Source: Frigoribacterium sp. CFBP 13712 (GTDB lineage: Bacteria > Actinomycetota > Actinomycetes > Actinomycetales > Microbacteriaceae). From it: a stretch of DNA of 64,000 bases. Made by a program: the position numbers and the translations under genes. The notes below the pieces were generated by a model that searched no databases, had not been told where the DNA came from, and saw only the letters and a program-made list of their open reading frames with translations. Location: positions 34,398-98,397 of the forward strand of contig NZ_JACYVH010000004.1 of the NCBI RefSeq assembly GCF_014842255.1, written 5' to 3'. Each line of letters opens with the position of its first letter. Position 1 is the stretch's first letter. Below are positions 43,438-50,772 of the stretch, in pieces.

Positions 43438-44480
43438 GAGGAGGGGACCGTCAGGTCCAGGTCTGAGTGGATCGCGTTGGCGATCTTCGTCAGCCCGACC
43501 ATGACCGAGATGGAGGAGTCGGTCTCCTGCGTGGGCACCTCGGTGATCCTGCCGGCCTGCACGGCGGGCAGGTCGGGGAAGTTCTCTTCGAGGAACGCCT
43601 TCTGGGACGCGAAGTCCTGTCCGGGAAAGGTCCCCACCAGGACGACGTCCGCGTCGGAGGCGGCGAACTCCTCCTTGCTGACGTAGACGGAGTCCGACGA
43701 GAACACGTTCTCGCCTCCCGCTGTCGTGATGAGATCGTCGTAGATGCCGCCCGCGAGGACGATCACCGGACCGGTTCCGCCGTTGAAGTAGGCCGTCTTG
43801 ACGGTCGGCTCGCCCTCGACAGCCGAGACGACGGCCGATCTGTCGGCCTCGAGCTCCGCGACGACCTCGTCAGCCCTGTCAGCGACGTCGAAGATCGTCC
43901 CGTAGTCGCGGAGCGTCTTCTCGACGGACTCGATGTTCCAGGTCTCGGTGCTCTGCGAGTCGGTCGAACCGCAGAGGTTGGCGCCGTAGACGGCAGCCCC
44001 GGTCCGTTCGAGCTGCTCGACGGACGCGTAGCCCTGCGAGGCGTCGAACGCGAAGCCGTCGAGGACCTGACCGGTCACGAAGTCGGGCTTCTCGCTGAGG
44101 AGGACCTCCTTCGAGGGGAAGCCCATCTGACTGCCGACGTCCTTGAGCCCCGTCGCCTGCGACGCGACCGACTCGGGATAGGGCGCGTAGTTCTCCTGGA
44201 CCGCGACGATCCGGTCGCCCAGGCCCAGGGCGAGGAGCGCCTCGGTGTTCGACTGCCACAGGCTGACCGCACGCTCCGGTGGGGCGTCGATCGTGATCTG
44301 TCGACCGCAGTTCTCGAGGGTCACGGGATACGTGGTCGACGTCGACCGAGTCGACGCCGCACCGGGGGGCGAGCTCGCGGGCGTCGCCTCGCCGTCTGCG
44401 GCCGTGCACGCGGTGGTCAGGAGCAGGAACGCGGCCGCCGCCCCGGTTCCGGTGAGGACGTGTCGGACGGTGGGTCGCAT
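43434..44480 (-). CDS. FecB-type metal-chelate-binding lipoprotein (system 2)
   Basis: A 348-residue binding protein with lipobox TTAC at about residue 25 and the YPVTLENCG opening shared with system 1. Contains ERAVSLWQSNTEALLALGLGDRIVAV and DVVLVGTFPGQDF, typical of type III binding proteins. SD AGGAG precedes the ATG. First gene of an operon with permease, ATPase and DJ-1 protein; the dyad at 44510 lies 29 bp upstream. Confidence 0.88.
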   Translation of the reverse strand: MRPTVRHVLTGTGAAAAFLLLTTACTAADGEATPASSPPGAASTRSTSTTYPVTLENCGRQITIDAPPERAVSLWQSNTEALLALGLGDRIVAVQENYAPYPESVASQATGLKDVGSQMGFPSKEVLLSEKPDFVTGQVLDGFAFDASQGYASVEQLERTGAAVYGANLCGSTDSQSTETWNIESVEKTLRDYGTIFDVADRADEVVAELEADRSAVVSAVEGEPTVKTAYFNGGTGPVIVLAGGIYDDLITTAGGENVFSSDSVYVSKEEFAASDADVVLVGTFPGQDFASQKAFLEENFPDLPAVQAGRITEVPTQETDSSISVMVGLTKIANAIHSDLDLTVPSS

Positions 44481-44509
44481 GGGACTCCTTCAGTCGGTGA
44501 TGACCGCTA

Positions 44510-44526
44510 TTCTACGTCTCGTAGAA
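44510..44526. promoter_or_regulatory. Metal-regulon dyad 2 (perfect TTCTAC-N5-GTAGAA)
   Basis: TTCTAC-GTCTC-GTAGAA, perfect arms, between the system 2 operon and the divergent small-protein/reductase pair. A degenerate second copy AACTGC-ATTCT-GTAGAA lies at 44555-44571, and a perfect dyad GAGAAGTACTTCTC at 44534-44547 between them. Confidence 0.8.
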
Positions 44527-44613
44527 GTCTGCAGAGAAGTACTTCTCGACGATGAACTGCATTCTGTAGAACACCGTCGTGACCACACCGGAGAACAACT
44601 CGAGGGAGCACCG

Positions 44614-44847
44614 ATGACCACTGCCGATGAGATCGACCACCTCCCGTGGCTCGACACGGCGACGAGCCTCACGCAGGTGGTCGCCATCGCCGTCTTGATC
44701 GTGATGGTGCTCGCTCGACCCACGCCGGACGACGACGACCCGCGGGCCGTGACCCTCGGCGACGACGTCGCCTCCCTGAGGCACCTCGCCGACCGGCTCG
44801 CCTCCCGATTCGCTCGAGCGCTTCGAGCACCGAGAGACCCCTCATGA
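44614..44847 (+). CDS. Small single-helix membrane protein
   Basis: A 77-residue protein with one membrane helix (about residues 17-36, TQVVAIAVLIVMVLA) and a soluble tail beginning with Asp repeats (TPDDDDP). SD GAGGGAG precedes the ATG. Its stop overlaps the reductase start (ATGA), so it may anchor or assist that enzyme. No family recognised. Confidence 0.65.
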   Translation: MTTADEIDHLPWLDTATSLTQVVAIAVLIVMVLARPTPDDDDPRAVTLGDDVASLRHLADRLASRFARALRAPRDPS

Positions 44848-45881
44848 CCCCGCCGCTGTTCCGGGCCCTGCGCACCCGCCGGATGCGCGGCTCCTCGACT
44901 CGTGGAACGACCCTGTCTGCAAGACAGTCAGTACGCGTGCACGACATCACCCGGGCGGCCCGCGACGCGCTCCTCGTCGAGCTACGGCCCGTCGAGCCAG
45001 ACCAGGAGCTCGAGACCTTCGAAGCCGGGGCGCATATCGACCTCCACCTCGACGAGCGCCTCGTGCGCCAGTACTCGCTCGTCAGCCACGGCGAGGACAC
45101 GGCGAGGTACCTCGTCTGCGTGCGCCACGACCCGAACGGTCGCGGCGGCTCGGCGGCGGTGCACGAGCGCCTCGCCGTGGGCGACGTGGTCGACGTGTCG
45201 CCACCCCGCAACACGTTCCCCCTCGGCAGGTTGGACTCGTCGGCGGTCCTCCTGGCAGGGGGCGTGGGCATCACGCCGTTCGTGACGATGGCCGAGCAGC
45301 TGCACCGGCGGGGCACGCCCTTCGAGCTCCACACCTGGTCGCGCGACGCCCATGCCCTCCCCCTCCTCACCGTCCTCACCGCCAGCCCGTGGCGTGATCG
45401 CGTCACCCTGCACCACAGCGACGAAGGCGACTCCTTCCGGACGAGCTGGCCGCGGTCGCTCGAGACGGTCGACGACGGAGGCGCGGTGTACGCCTGCGGG
45501 CCCGAGGGCTTCGTCAGCGTGGCCCGTGACCGCGCCCTCGCGGCGGGCTGGCGGACGGACCAGGTGCGATGCGAGAGCTTCGACCCACCCGCCGAGCCGA
45601 CTCGAGACGGCGACAGGACCTTCACCGTCGTGGCCCGCTCGACGGGCGAGAGGATCGAGGTCGGGGCAGACGAGTCCATTGCGGACGCCTTGGAGCGGCG
45701 AGGCTACGAGACCTACCGCTCCTGCGGCCAGGGGCATTGCGGGTCGTGCCTGACCGCCGTGCTCGGCGGCGTCCCCGATCATCGCGACGACTTCCAGACG
45801 GAGGTGGACCACGCTGCAGGGACCCGCATCAACACCTGCTGTTCGCGGTCGCTCTCTCCCGTCCTCGAACTCGACGTGTGA
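44844..45881 (+). CDS. PDR/VanB-type flavin reductase with C-terminal 2Fe-2S ferredoxin
   Basis: A 345-residue one-component electron-transfer protein. FMN-binding domain with RQYSLVS (about residue 78), NAD(P)-binding with LAGGVGITPFVTMAE and VYACGPEGF, then a plant-type ferredoxin with ligands in RSCGQGHCGSC and a final Cys in NTCCSRS. It moves electrons from NAD(P)H via FMN to the iron-sulfur cluster. Co-regulated position with the importers suggests reductive release of metal from a chelate, which is inference; oxygenase partner genes are absent. Confidence 0.88.
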   Translation: MTPPLFRALRTRRMRGSSTRGTTLSARQSVRVHDITRAARDALLVELRPVEPDQELETFEAGAHIDLHLDERLVRQYSLVSHGEDTARYLVCVRHDPNGRGGSAAVHERLAVGDVVDVSPPRNTFPLGRLDSSAVLLAGGVGITPFVTMAEQLHRRGTPFELHTWSRDAHALPLLTVLTASPWRDRVTLHHSDEGDSFRTSWPRSLETVDDGGAVYACGPEGFVSVARDRALAAGWRTDQVRCESFDPPAEPTRDGDRTFTVVARSTGERIEVGADESIADALERRGYETYRSCGQGHCGSCLTAVLGGVPDHRDDFQTEVDHAAGTRINTCCSRSLSPVLELDV

Positions 45882-45938
45882 GCCATGGGCGGTCACGTGG
45901 GCCCGTGGGCCTGGGCCCTCATGGGCGCGAGGTGGGCA

Positions 45939-46550
45939 CTACACGTTCATCAGGACGAGCATCCACGCCATGCCCGCGGCCATCACGACATGGCAGAGCA
46001 GGTGGACGCGGTGCCCCCGGCTGACGAACATCTGCACGAGCCACCAGAGGGCCGCGGCCACTGAGACGACGACGAAGAGGACGTTGACGACGTCGGCCCA
46101 GATGGGGGTCGCCGTCAGCATGTCGGCACCGGCGTCCGCTCCGGCGTGCTCGGCGTGGACCGATCCCCCGCCGGGGCTCATGGCACCGGCCATCAGCAAC
46201 GGCATCGCGGCGAGCATCCAGATCATGGCCACGTCCAGCGCGATGTGGCCCGCGAGGTCGGTGCGCGCACGCCGGGACGACGCGCGCAGGAGCGGCGGCA
46301 CGAGAGAGAGACCGAGGATCGCGAACAGGAGGACCTGTGCCCAGGTCACGACGTCCATCGCGAAGAACCAGGTCATGGCGATCATGGCGATGCTCATGAC
46401 GCCGTGGTTGACGTCGACGAGCTCGCCGTCGGTGATGACTGCTCGCCGATCCGCGGCACGGAGCCTTCCCACCAGGGCGTCCCCCACGCAGATCACGAAG
46501 GTGAACGCGAAAGCGATGGTCAGGACGATGTTCCAGGGGTAATCGATCAC
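45939..46550 (-). CDS. DUF5134-type membrane protein
   Basis: A 203-residue protein with about six helices, His at several membrane or loop positions (DVNHGVMS, LAGHIALDVAMIWML, SRGHRVHLLCHVVMA) and a periplasmic loop with HAEHAG and several Met. This matches DUF5134, common beside copper and PepSY genes in actinobacteria. Metal or haem binding is plausible, not shown. Divergent from the PepSY protein with a regulon dyad between. Confidence 0.75.
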   Translation of the reverse strand: MIDYPWNIVLTIAFAFTFVICVGDALVGRLRAADRRAVITDGELVDVNHGVMSIAMIAMTWFFAMDVVTWAQVLLFAILGLSLVPPLLRASSRRARTDLAGHIALDVAMIWMLAAMPLLMAGAMSPGGGSVHAEHAGADAGADMLTATPIWADVVNVLFVVVSVAAALWWLVQMFVSRGHRVHLLCHVVMAAGMAWMLVLMNV

Positions 46551-46563
46551 GTCGACAGGTTAG

Positions 46564-46580
46564 TTCTACATCTTGTAGAG
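46564..46580. promoter_or_regulatory. Metal-regulon dyad 3 (TTCTAC-N5-GTAGAG)
   Basis: TTCTAC-ATCTT-GTAGAG in the 77-bp spacer between DUF5134 and the divergent PepSY gene; it could control both. Confidence 0.75.
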
Positions 46581-46627
46581 TGCCAACTCGACGACCGGAC
46601 GATCCCGGTCCCGACCGAGAGGCTGGC

Positions 46628-48079
46628 ATGACCGCGACCGAGATGGACCGCCGCACCGGAGCCGACGTCCCGAACAGGCCGACAGGCCGAGTGGGCCGTC
46701 CAGGCAAGCGTCCGACGAACTGGTTCGCCGCTTTCTGGCGGTGGCACTTCTACGGTTCGATCATCGTCATCCCGGTCCTGTTCATCCTCTCGATCTCGGG
46801 CTTGACCTACATGTTCCGAGCCGAGGTGGACTCGTTCACTCATCCCGGCGTCCTCACCGTCACCGCCCCCGAGGACGCAGAGCGCGCCTCCCTGTCGAGC
46901 CAGGAGGCTGCTGTCAGAGACGCGTTCCCGGACAGGGAGGTCCTCTCCGTCGTGGACGCGGTCGGCGACCGTTCGACCGTCTTCGTCACGGAACGCGCCG
47001 ACGGCGTCGGGAGCAACGTCTACGTCGACCCGTACTCGACCACCGTGACGGGGGACCTGACCGAGAACGAGCTCGTCTCGAACTGGGCCGAGCGCATCCA
47101 CGGCGACCTGCTGCTGGGCGACGAGCAGATCGGCGACAGGATCGTCGAGCTGGGGGCCAGCTGGGCGATCGTCCTGACCATCACGGGGTTCATCATCTTC
47201 TTCCTGGGTCGCCGTCCCCGAGGCGCGGCTCGGGCGAAGAAGGTGCCGGGCTCCAGGCTGCGCGGCATGCACGCGATCGCAGGCCTGCCGGTCGGGCTGG
47301 GCATCCTGATGCTGGTCGTCTCCGGCCTGCCGTGGACGGGCGTCTGGGGTTCACTTGCCGAGCAGGTCGCGGCGGGCGACGGAGGATCGCTGTGGGGCGC
47401 GGACCCCGGCGCCGAATCGACCCTCGGCGACCTGATCGAGGACACCAACGGGACGACAGCTCCGGCCGGCTGGGCGATCGCAGGCGGCCCTCTGGGGACG
47501 AGCCAGGGCGCCGGCTCGATGATCTCGATCGACGAGGCCGTAGCCGCCGCTCGCGACGAAGGCGCGCCCGAGCCGTACTCGATCGTCTACCCGGAGGGGG
47601 ACGACGGCGTCTTCAGCGTCATGGGCAGCCAGTGGAACGACAACGGCAACCCCTCCGAGTCCGACGTGGCCCTCGAGAAGACCGTCCACGTCGACCAGTA
47701 CACCGGCGACGTCGCCGGCACCTATGGTTACGACGACTTCAGCGCCACCGCCAAGACGGTGTCACAGGGCGTCGCGCTGCACGAAGGACGTCGCTTCGGC
47801 ACCGTCAACACGGTTCTCACGGTGCTCTTCTGCCTCGCCGTGATGTTCCTCTGCATCTCGGGGCCACTCATGTGGTGGACCCGTCGAGGACGCGCCTCCG
47901 GACTCTCGGCCCCCCGGGCGGCGCTCCCCGTCTGGAGCAGCAGGGTCCTGCTCATCGCGATGGTGGCCCTGGGGCTCTTCCTGCCGATCTTCGGGCTGTC
48001 CCTGATCCTCGTGCTGGCACTGGACCAGCTGCTCATCCGAAGAGTGCCGCGCCTGCGCAAGTTCTTCGGCTCGGTCTGA
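46628..48079 (+). CDS. PepSY-associated transmembrane protein
   Basis: A 483-residue membrane protein of the PepSY_TM family (COG3182). Four helices: FYGSIIVIPVLFILSISGL near residue 50, ASWAIVLTITGFIIFFLG near 185, one near 225, and two at the C-terminus; extracytoplasmic PepSY-like domains lie between. Members act as or with ferric/cupric reductases and siderophore uptake. GAGAGG precedes the ATG at 46628. Probably works with the reductase and importers of the same regulon. Confidence 0.85.
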   Translation: MTATEMDRRTGADVPNRPTGRVGRPGKRPTNWFAAFWRWHFYGSIIVIPVLFILSISGLTYMFRAEVDSFTHPGVLTVTAPEDAERASLSSQEAAVRDAFPDREVLSVVDAVGDRSTVFVTERADGVGSNVYVDPYSTTVTGDLTENELVSNWAERIHGDLLLGDEQIGDRIVELGASWAIVLTITGFIIFFLGRRPRGAARAKKVPGSRLRGMHAIAGLPVGLGILMLVVSGLPWTGVWGSLAEQVAAGDGGSLWGADPGAESTLGDLIEDTNGTTAPAGWAIAGGPLGTSQGAGSMISIDEAVAAARDEGAPEPYSIVYPEGDDGVFSVMGSQWNDNGNPSESDVALEKTVHVDQYTGDVAGTYGYDDFSATAKTVSQGVALHEGRRFGTVNTVLTVLFCLAVMFLCISGPLMWWTRRGRASGLSAPRAALPVWSSRVLLIAMVALGLFLPIFGLSLILVLALDQLLIRRVPRLRKFFGSV

Positions 48080-48170
48080 TCACACAGCCGAGTCGCCAGA
48101 TGTCGGACGAGACTGCCGACGACCGCTCGGGCATCACGCCCGTGCGGCCCACGATGGAAAGGAATGCACG

Positions 48171-48389
48171 ATGACCACTTGGACAGGGCCCGTGAACGGC
48201 CTCACCTGCAACGGCTGCGTGACGACGGTCACCGAGACTCTCATCGGCCTCGACGGCGTCGACTCGGTCGACGTCGACCTCGCCCCCGGGAAGACATCGA
48301 CGGTGACTGCGCACGGTACGCGCGAGCTGAGCGACGCCGAGGTCGGCGCCAGCCTCTCGGCGGTCGGAGCGTTCTCGATCGCTCGCTGA
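48171..48389 (+). CDS. CopZ-like heavy-metal-associated domain protein 1
   Basis: A 72-residue HMA-fold copper chaperone candidate. The metal site is GLTCNGCVTTV; usual MT before the first Cys is LT. SD GGAAAGGA precedes the ATG. It lies 91 bp after the PepSY gene and may be read from the same promoter. Only about 110 bp separate it from the next dyad. Confidence 0.85.
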   Translation: MTTWTGPVNGLTCNGCVTTVTETLIGLDGVDSVDVDLAPGKTSTVTAHGTRELSDAEVGASLSAVGAFSIAR

Positions 48390-48428
48390 GGAACCGGTCG
48401 ACGTCGAGAGAACACGTTCGCCACCGCG

Positions 48429-48445
48429 TTCTACAGCACGTAGAG
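48429..48445 (+). promoter_or_regulatory. Metal-regulon dyad 4 (TTCTAC-N5-GTAGAG)
   Basis: TTCTAC-AGCAC-GTAGAG, 52 bp upstream of the second CopZ-like gene and the copper ATPase operon. Confidence 0.75.
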
Positions 48446-48497
48446 TGGGAGGTGCGTGAGGCGTCGACCGGGAGGCCTCCACTTGAGAGGACCCCCT

Positions 48498-48704
48498 GTG
48501 CAGACCACGTTCACCGTCGCCGGCATGACCTGCGAGCACTGCGAGAAGCGAGTCACCGGGGAGGTGGGCGATGTCGTCGGTATCGAGGCAGTGACCGCCG
48601 ACCACGTGACGGGCCTGCTCTCCGTGACCAGCGCCTCCGCCCCCGATCCCGAGGCCGTCCGCGAGGCGGTCGAGGAGGCGGGCTACACCGTCGTCGATGG
48701 CTGA
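48498..48704 (+). CDS. CopZ-like heavy-metal-associated domain protein 2
   Basis: A 68-residue HMA domain with the classic site GMTCEHCEKRVTGEV. Delivers Cu(I) to the P-type ATPase in known systems. GTG 48498 gives the standard length; GAGAGGA lies upstream. Overlaps the CopD-CtaG gene by eight bases. First gene of the copper efflux operon. Confidence 0.9.
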   Translation: MQTTFTVAGMTCEHCEKRVTGEVGDVVGIEAVTADHVTGLLSVTSASAPDPEAVREAVEEAGYTVVDG

Positions 48705-50772
48705 GACGATCCCGCCACCCCCCGCAGCCGCCGCCTCAGCGGGCCCCTCGCGGCGAACTCGCGATCGGCGCGCGGCCCTCGGCTCGGTCTTCGTCGGCAT
48801 CCCGCTGCTCGCCGTCGTCGTGACCGTCGTCGTGATGGGCCCGTCCGGGTACGAATCCCTGCACCGACCTGTGCCCGACCTCGTCACATCCCTGATAAGC
48901 GGTCTGCTCCGGGTCGTGGCCGAGTGCGCCGGCTCCGTGACGGTGGGCGCATTGTTCTTCGCCGCCTTCATCCGAGCACGCTCGGGCGCCCGCCGGCTCG
49001 TCGTCGACAACGGTCGTGACCTGAGCACCGTCCGGTGGGCGTCGCTCCTCTGGGCCCTCAGTGCGACGAGCCTCGCAGCCGTCGACGCCGCCGACGCCAG
49101 CGGGCAGTCGCTCGATCGCCTGCTGGAACCCGGCTCGCTCGCGTACCTGATGTCCGCCTCCTACCTGCCCGGCGCGTGGGTGGTGGCAGCTGTCGTCGCG
49201 TGGACCATCTACCTGATGGCGAACTTCCTGGGGACATGGCAGCCGCTCCTCATCATGCTCGCCCTCAGCATCCTCGCCGTCCTCGCCCCTGTCGTGGTCG
49301 GGCAGGTCCTGGTCGGACCGCAACACGACTTCGGCGGAGATGCTGCCATCATCGGCACACCCGCCACGACCATCCTCACAGGACTCGTGTTCCTGGTCGC
49401 CTGGGCTGCCGCGCGAGGGGACGCCCTCGGCGCGGTCGAGGCCCGCCGACTGCGGTGGACGGCGGTCGTTACCGGCGTGATCGCGGCGGGCACCCAGACG
49501 ATCATCGCCGCGTTCATGCTGGCAGGCTCGGCCCCGTGGGAGAGCGCGACGGGGTGGCTGTTCCTGGTGCGGTTCGCCCTCCTCGGCGCCCTCGGCGTGC
49601 TCGGTTGGCGGGCGACACGGCCCGCTGCCGCTCCGCAGCACTCGACCTGGACCATCACGGCACTCGCCGCTCTGCTGCTCTCCGCGCACCTCGGGATCAC
49701 CAGTGCCATGACGCGCATCCCGCCTCCTCAGTACTTCGTCCCCACCTCGGTGGACCAGGTGTTCCTCGGCTACGACGTCGACAGCGAGCCGAGCCCGCTC
49801 GTGCTCCTCCTGGAGTGGCGGCCCAACATCCTCTTCGCCGTCCTGACCGCCGCCGGGATAGGCCTGTACCTCTGGGGTGTCCGACGGCTCCGACAGCGCG
49901 GCGATGCCTGGCCCGTGGGACGCACGGTCGCCTGGGTGCTCGGCTGGGCCACGGTGTTCCTCACGACGTCATCCGGTCTCGGCAAGTACTCCAGCGTGTC
50001 GTTCAGCCTGCACATGATCCTGCACATGTCCCTCAACATGCTCGGGCCGCTGCTGCTCGTGATGGGCGGCGTCGTGACGCTCGCCCTGCGAGCCAGCACC
50101 GCACACCGGAGGAACGAGCCCGCAGGCGTGCACGAGTGGATCACCGCCATGCTCAACTGGCGCCTGACCCATGCCTTCTACCACCCCATCCACGTCTTCG
50201 TCTCATTCGTCGGCACCTACTACCTGCTCTACCTGACGCCGATCTTCGGGGAAGCACTGAGGTACCACTGGTCGCACCAGCTGATGAACCTCGACTTCCT
50301 CATCATCGGCTACGTCTTCTACAGCCTCGTCATCGGCGTCGACCACCCGCCGCGGCCTCTGCCCCACATCGGCAAGCTCGGCCTCGTCCTCGCCGCGATG
50401 CCCTTCCACGCCTTCTTCGGCGTCGTCATCATGTCGAGCGAGACCGTGATCGCACGGAACTACTACGAGTACATCGGCAAGTGGTGGATGACCGACCTCG
50501 CCCACGACCAGTACGTCGGCGGCGGCATCGCCTGGGCCGCCGGCGAGCTGCCCCTGATCGCAGTCGTCATCGCCCTCGTCACCCAGTGGTCGAGACAGGA
50601 CTCCCGACGCGCGAAGCGGGTCGACCGCCACCTCGACAGCGGCATCGACGACAGCTTCGAGGCCTACAACGACATGCTCAATCGGCTCTCCGGCCGGAGC
50701 ACCACCCCCTCGGGAACGCCCGAGACGACGGCGACCGCCGAGCGGGTGCCCGAGATGAAGGACCAGACGTGA
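48697..50772 (+). CDS. CopD-CtaG fusion membrane protein
   Basis: A 691-residue protein with about 14 helices. The N-terminal half (to about residue 340) matches the CopD copper-resistance domain; the C-terminal half matches caa3-type cytochrome oxidase assembly factor CtaG (FSLHMILHMSLNMLGPLLLVMGG, WRLTHAFYHPIHVFVSF, VDHPPRPLPH). His and Met in helices could carry copper. Such fusions are common in actinobacteria. The stop overlaps the ATPase start (GTGA). Confidence 0.9.
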   Translation: MAETIPPPPAAAASAGPSRRTRDRRAALGSVFVGIPLLAVVVTVVVMGPSGYESLHRPVPDLVTSLISGLLRVVAECAGSVTVGALFFAAFIRARSGARRLVVDNGRDLSTVRWASLLWALSATSLAAVDAADASGQSLDRLLEPGSLAYLMSASYLPGAWVVAAVVAWTIYLMANFLGTWQPLLIMLALSILAVLAPVVVGQVLVGPQHDFGGDAAIIGTPATTILTGLVFLVAWAAARGDALGAVEARRLRWTAVVTGVIAAGTQTIIAAFMLAGSAPWESATGWLFLVRFALLGALGVLGWRATRPAAAPQHSTWTITALAALLLSAHLGITSAMTRIPPPQYFVPTSVDQVFLGYDVDSEPSPLVLLLEWRPNILFAVLTAAGIGLYLWGVRRLRQRGDAWPVGRTVAWVLGWATVFLTTSSGLGKYSSVSFSLHMILHMSLNMLGPLLLVMGGVVTLALRASTAHRRNEPAGVHEWITAMLNWRLTHAFYHPIHVFVSFVGTYYLLYLTPIFGEALRYHWSHQLMNLDFLIIGYVFYSLVIGVDHPPRPLPHIGKLGLVLAAMPFHAFFGVVIMSSETVIARNYYEYIGKWWMTDLAHDQYVGGGIAWAAGELPLIAVVIALVTQWSRQDSRRAKRVDRHLDSGIDDSFEAYNDMLNRLSGRSTTPSGTPETTATAERVPEMKDQT

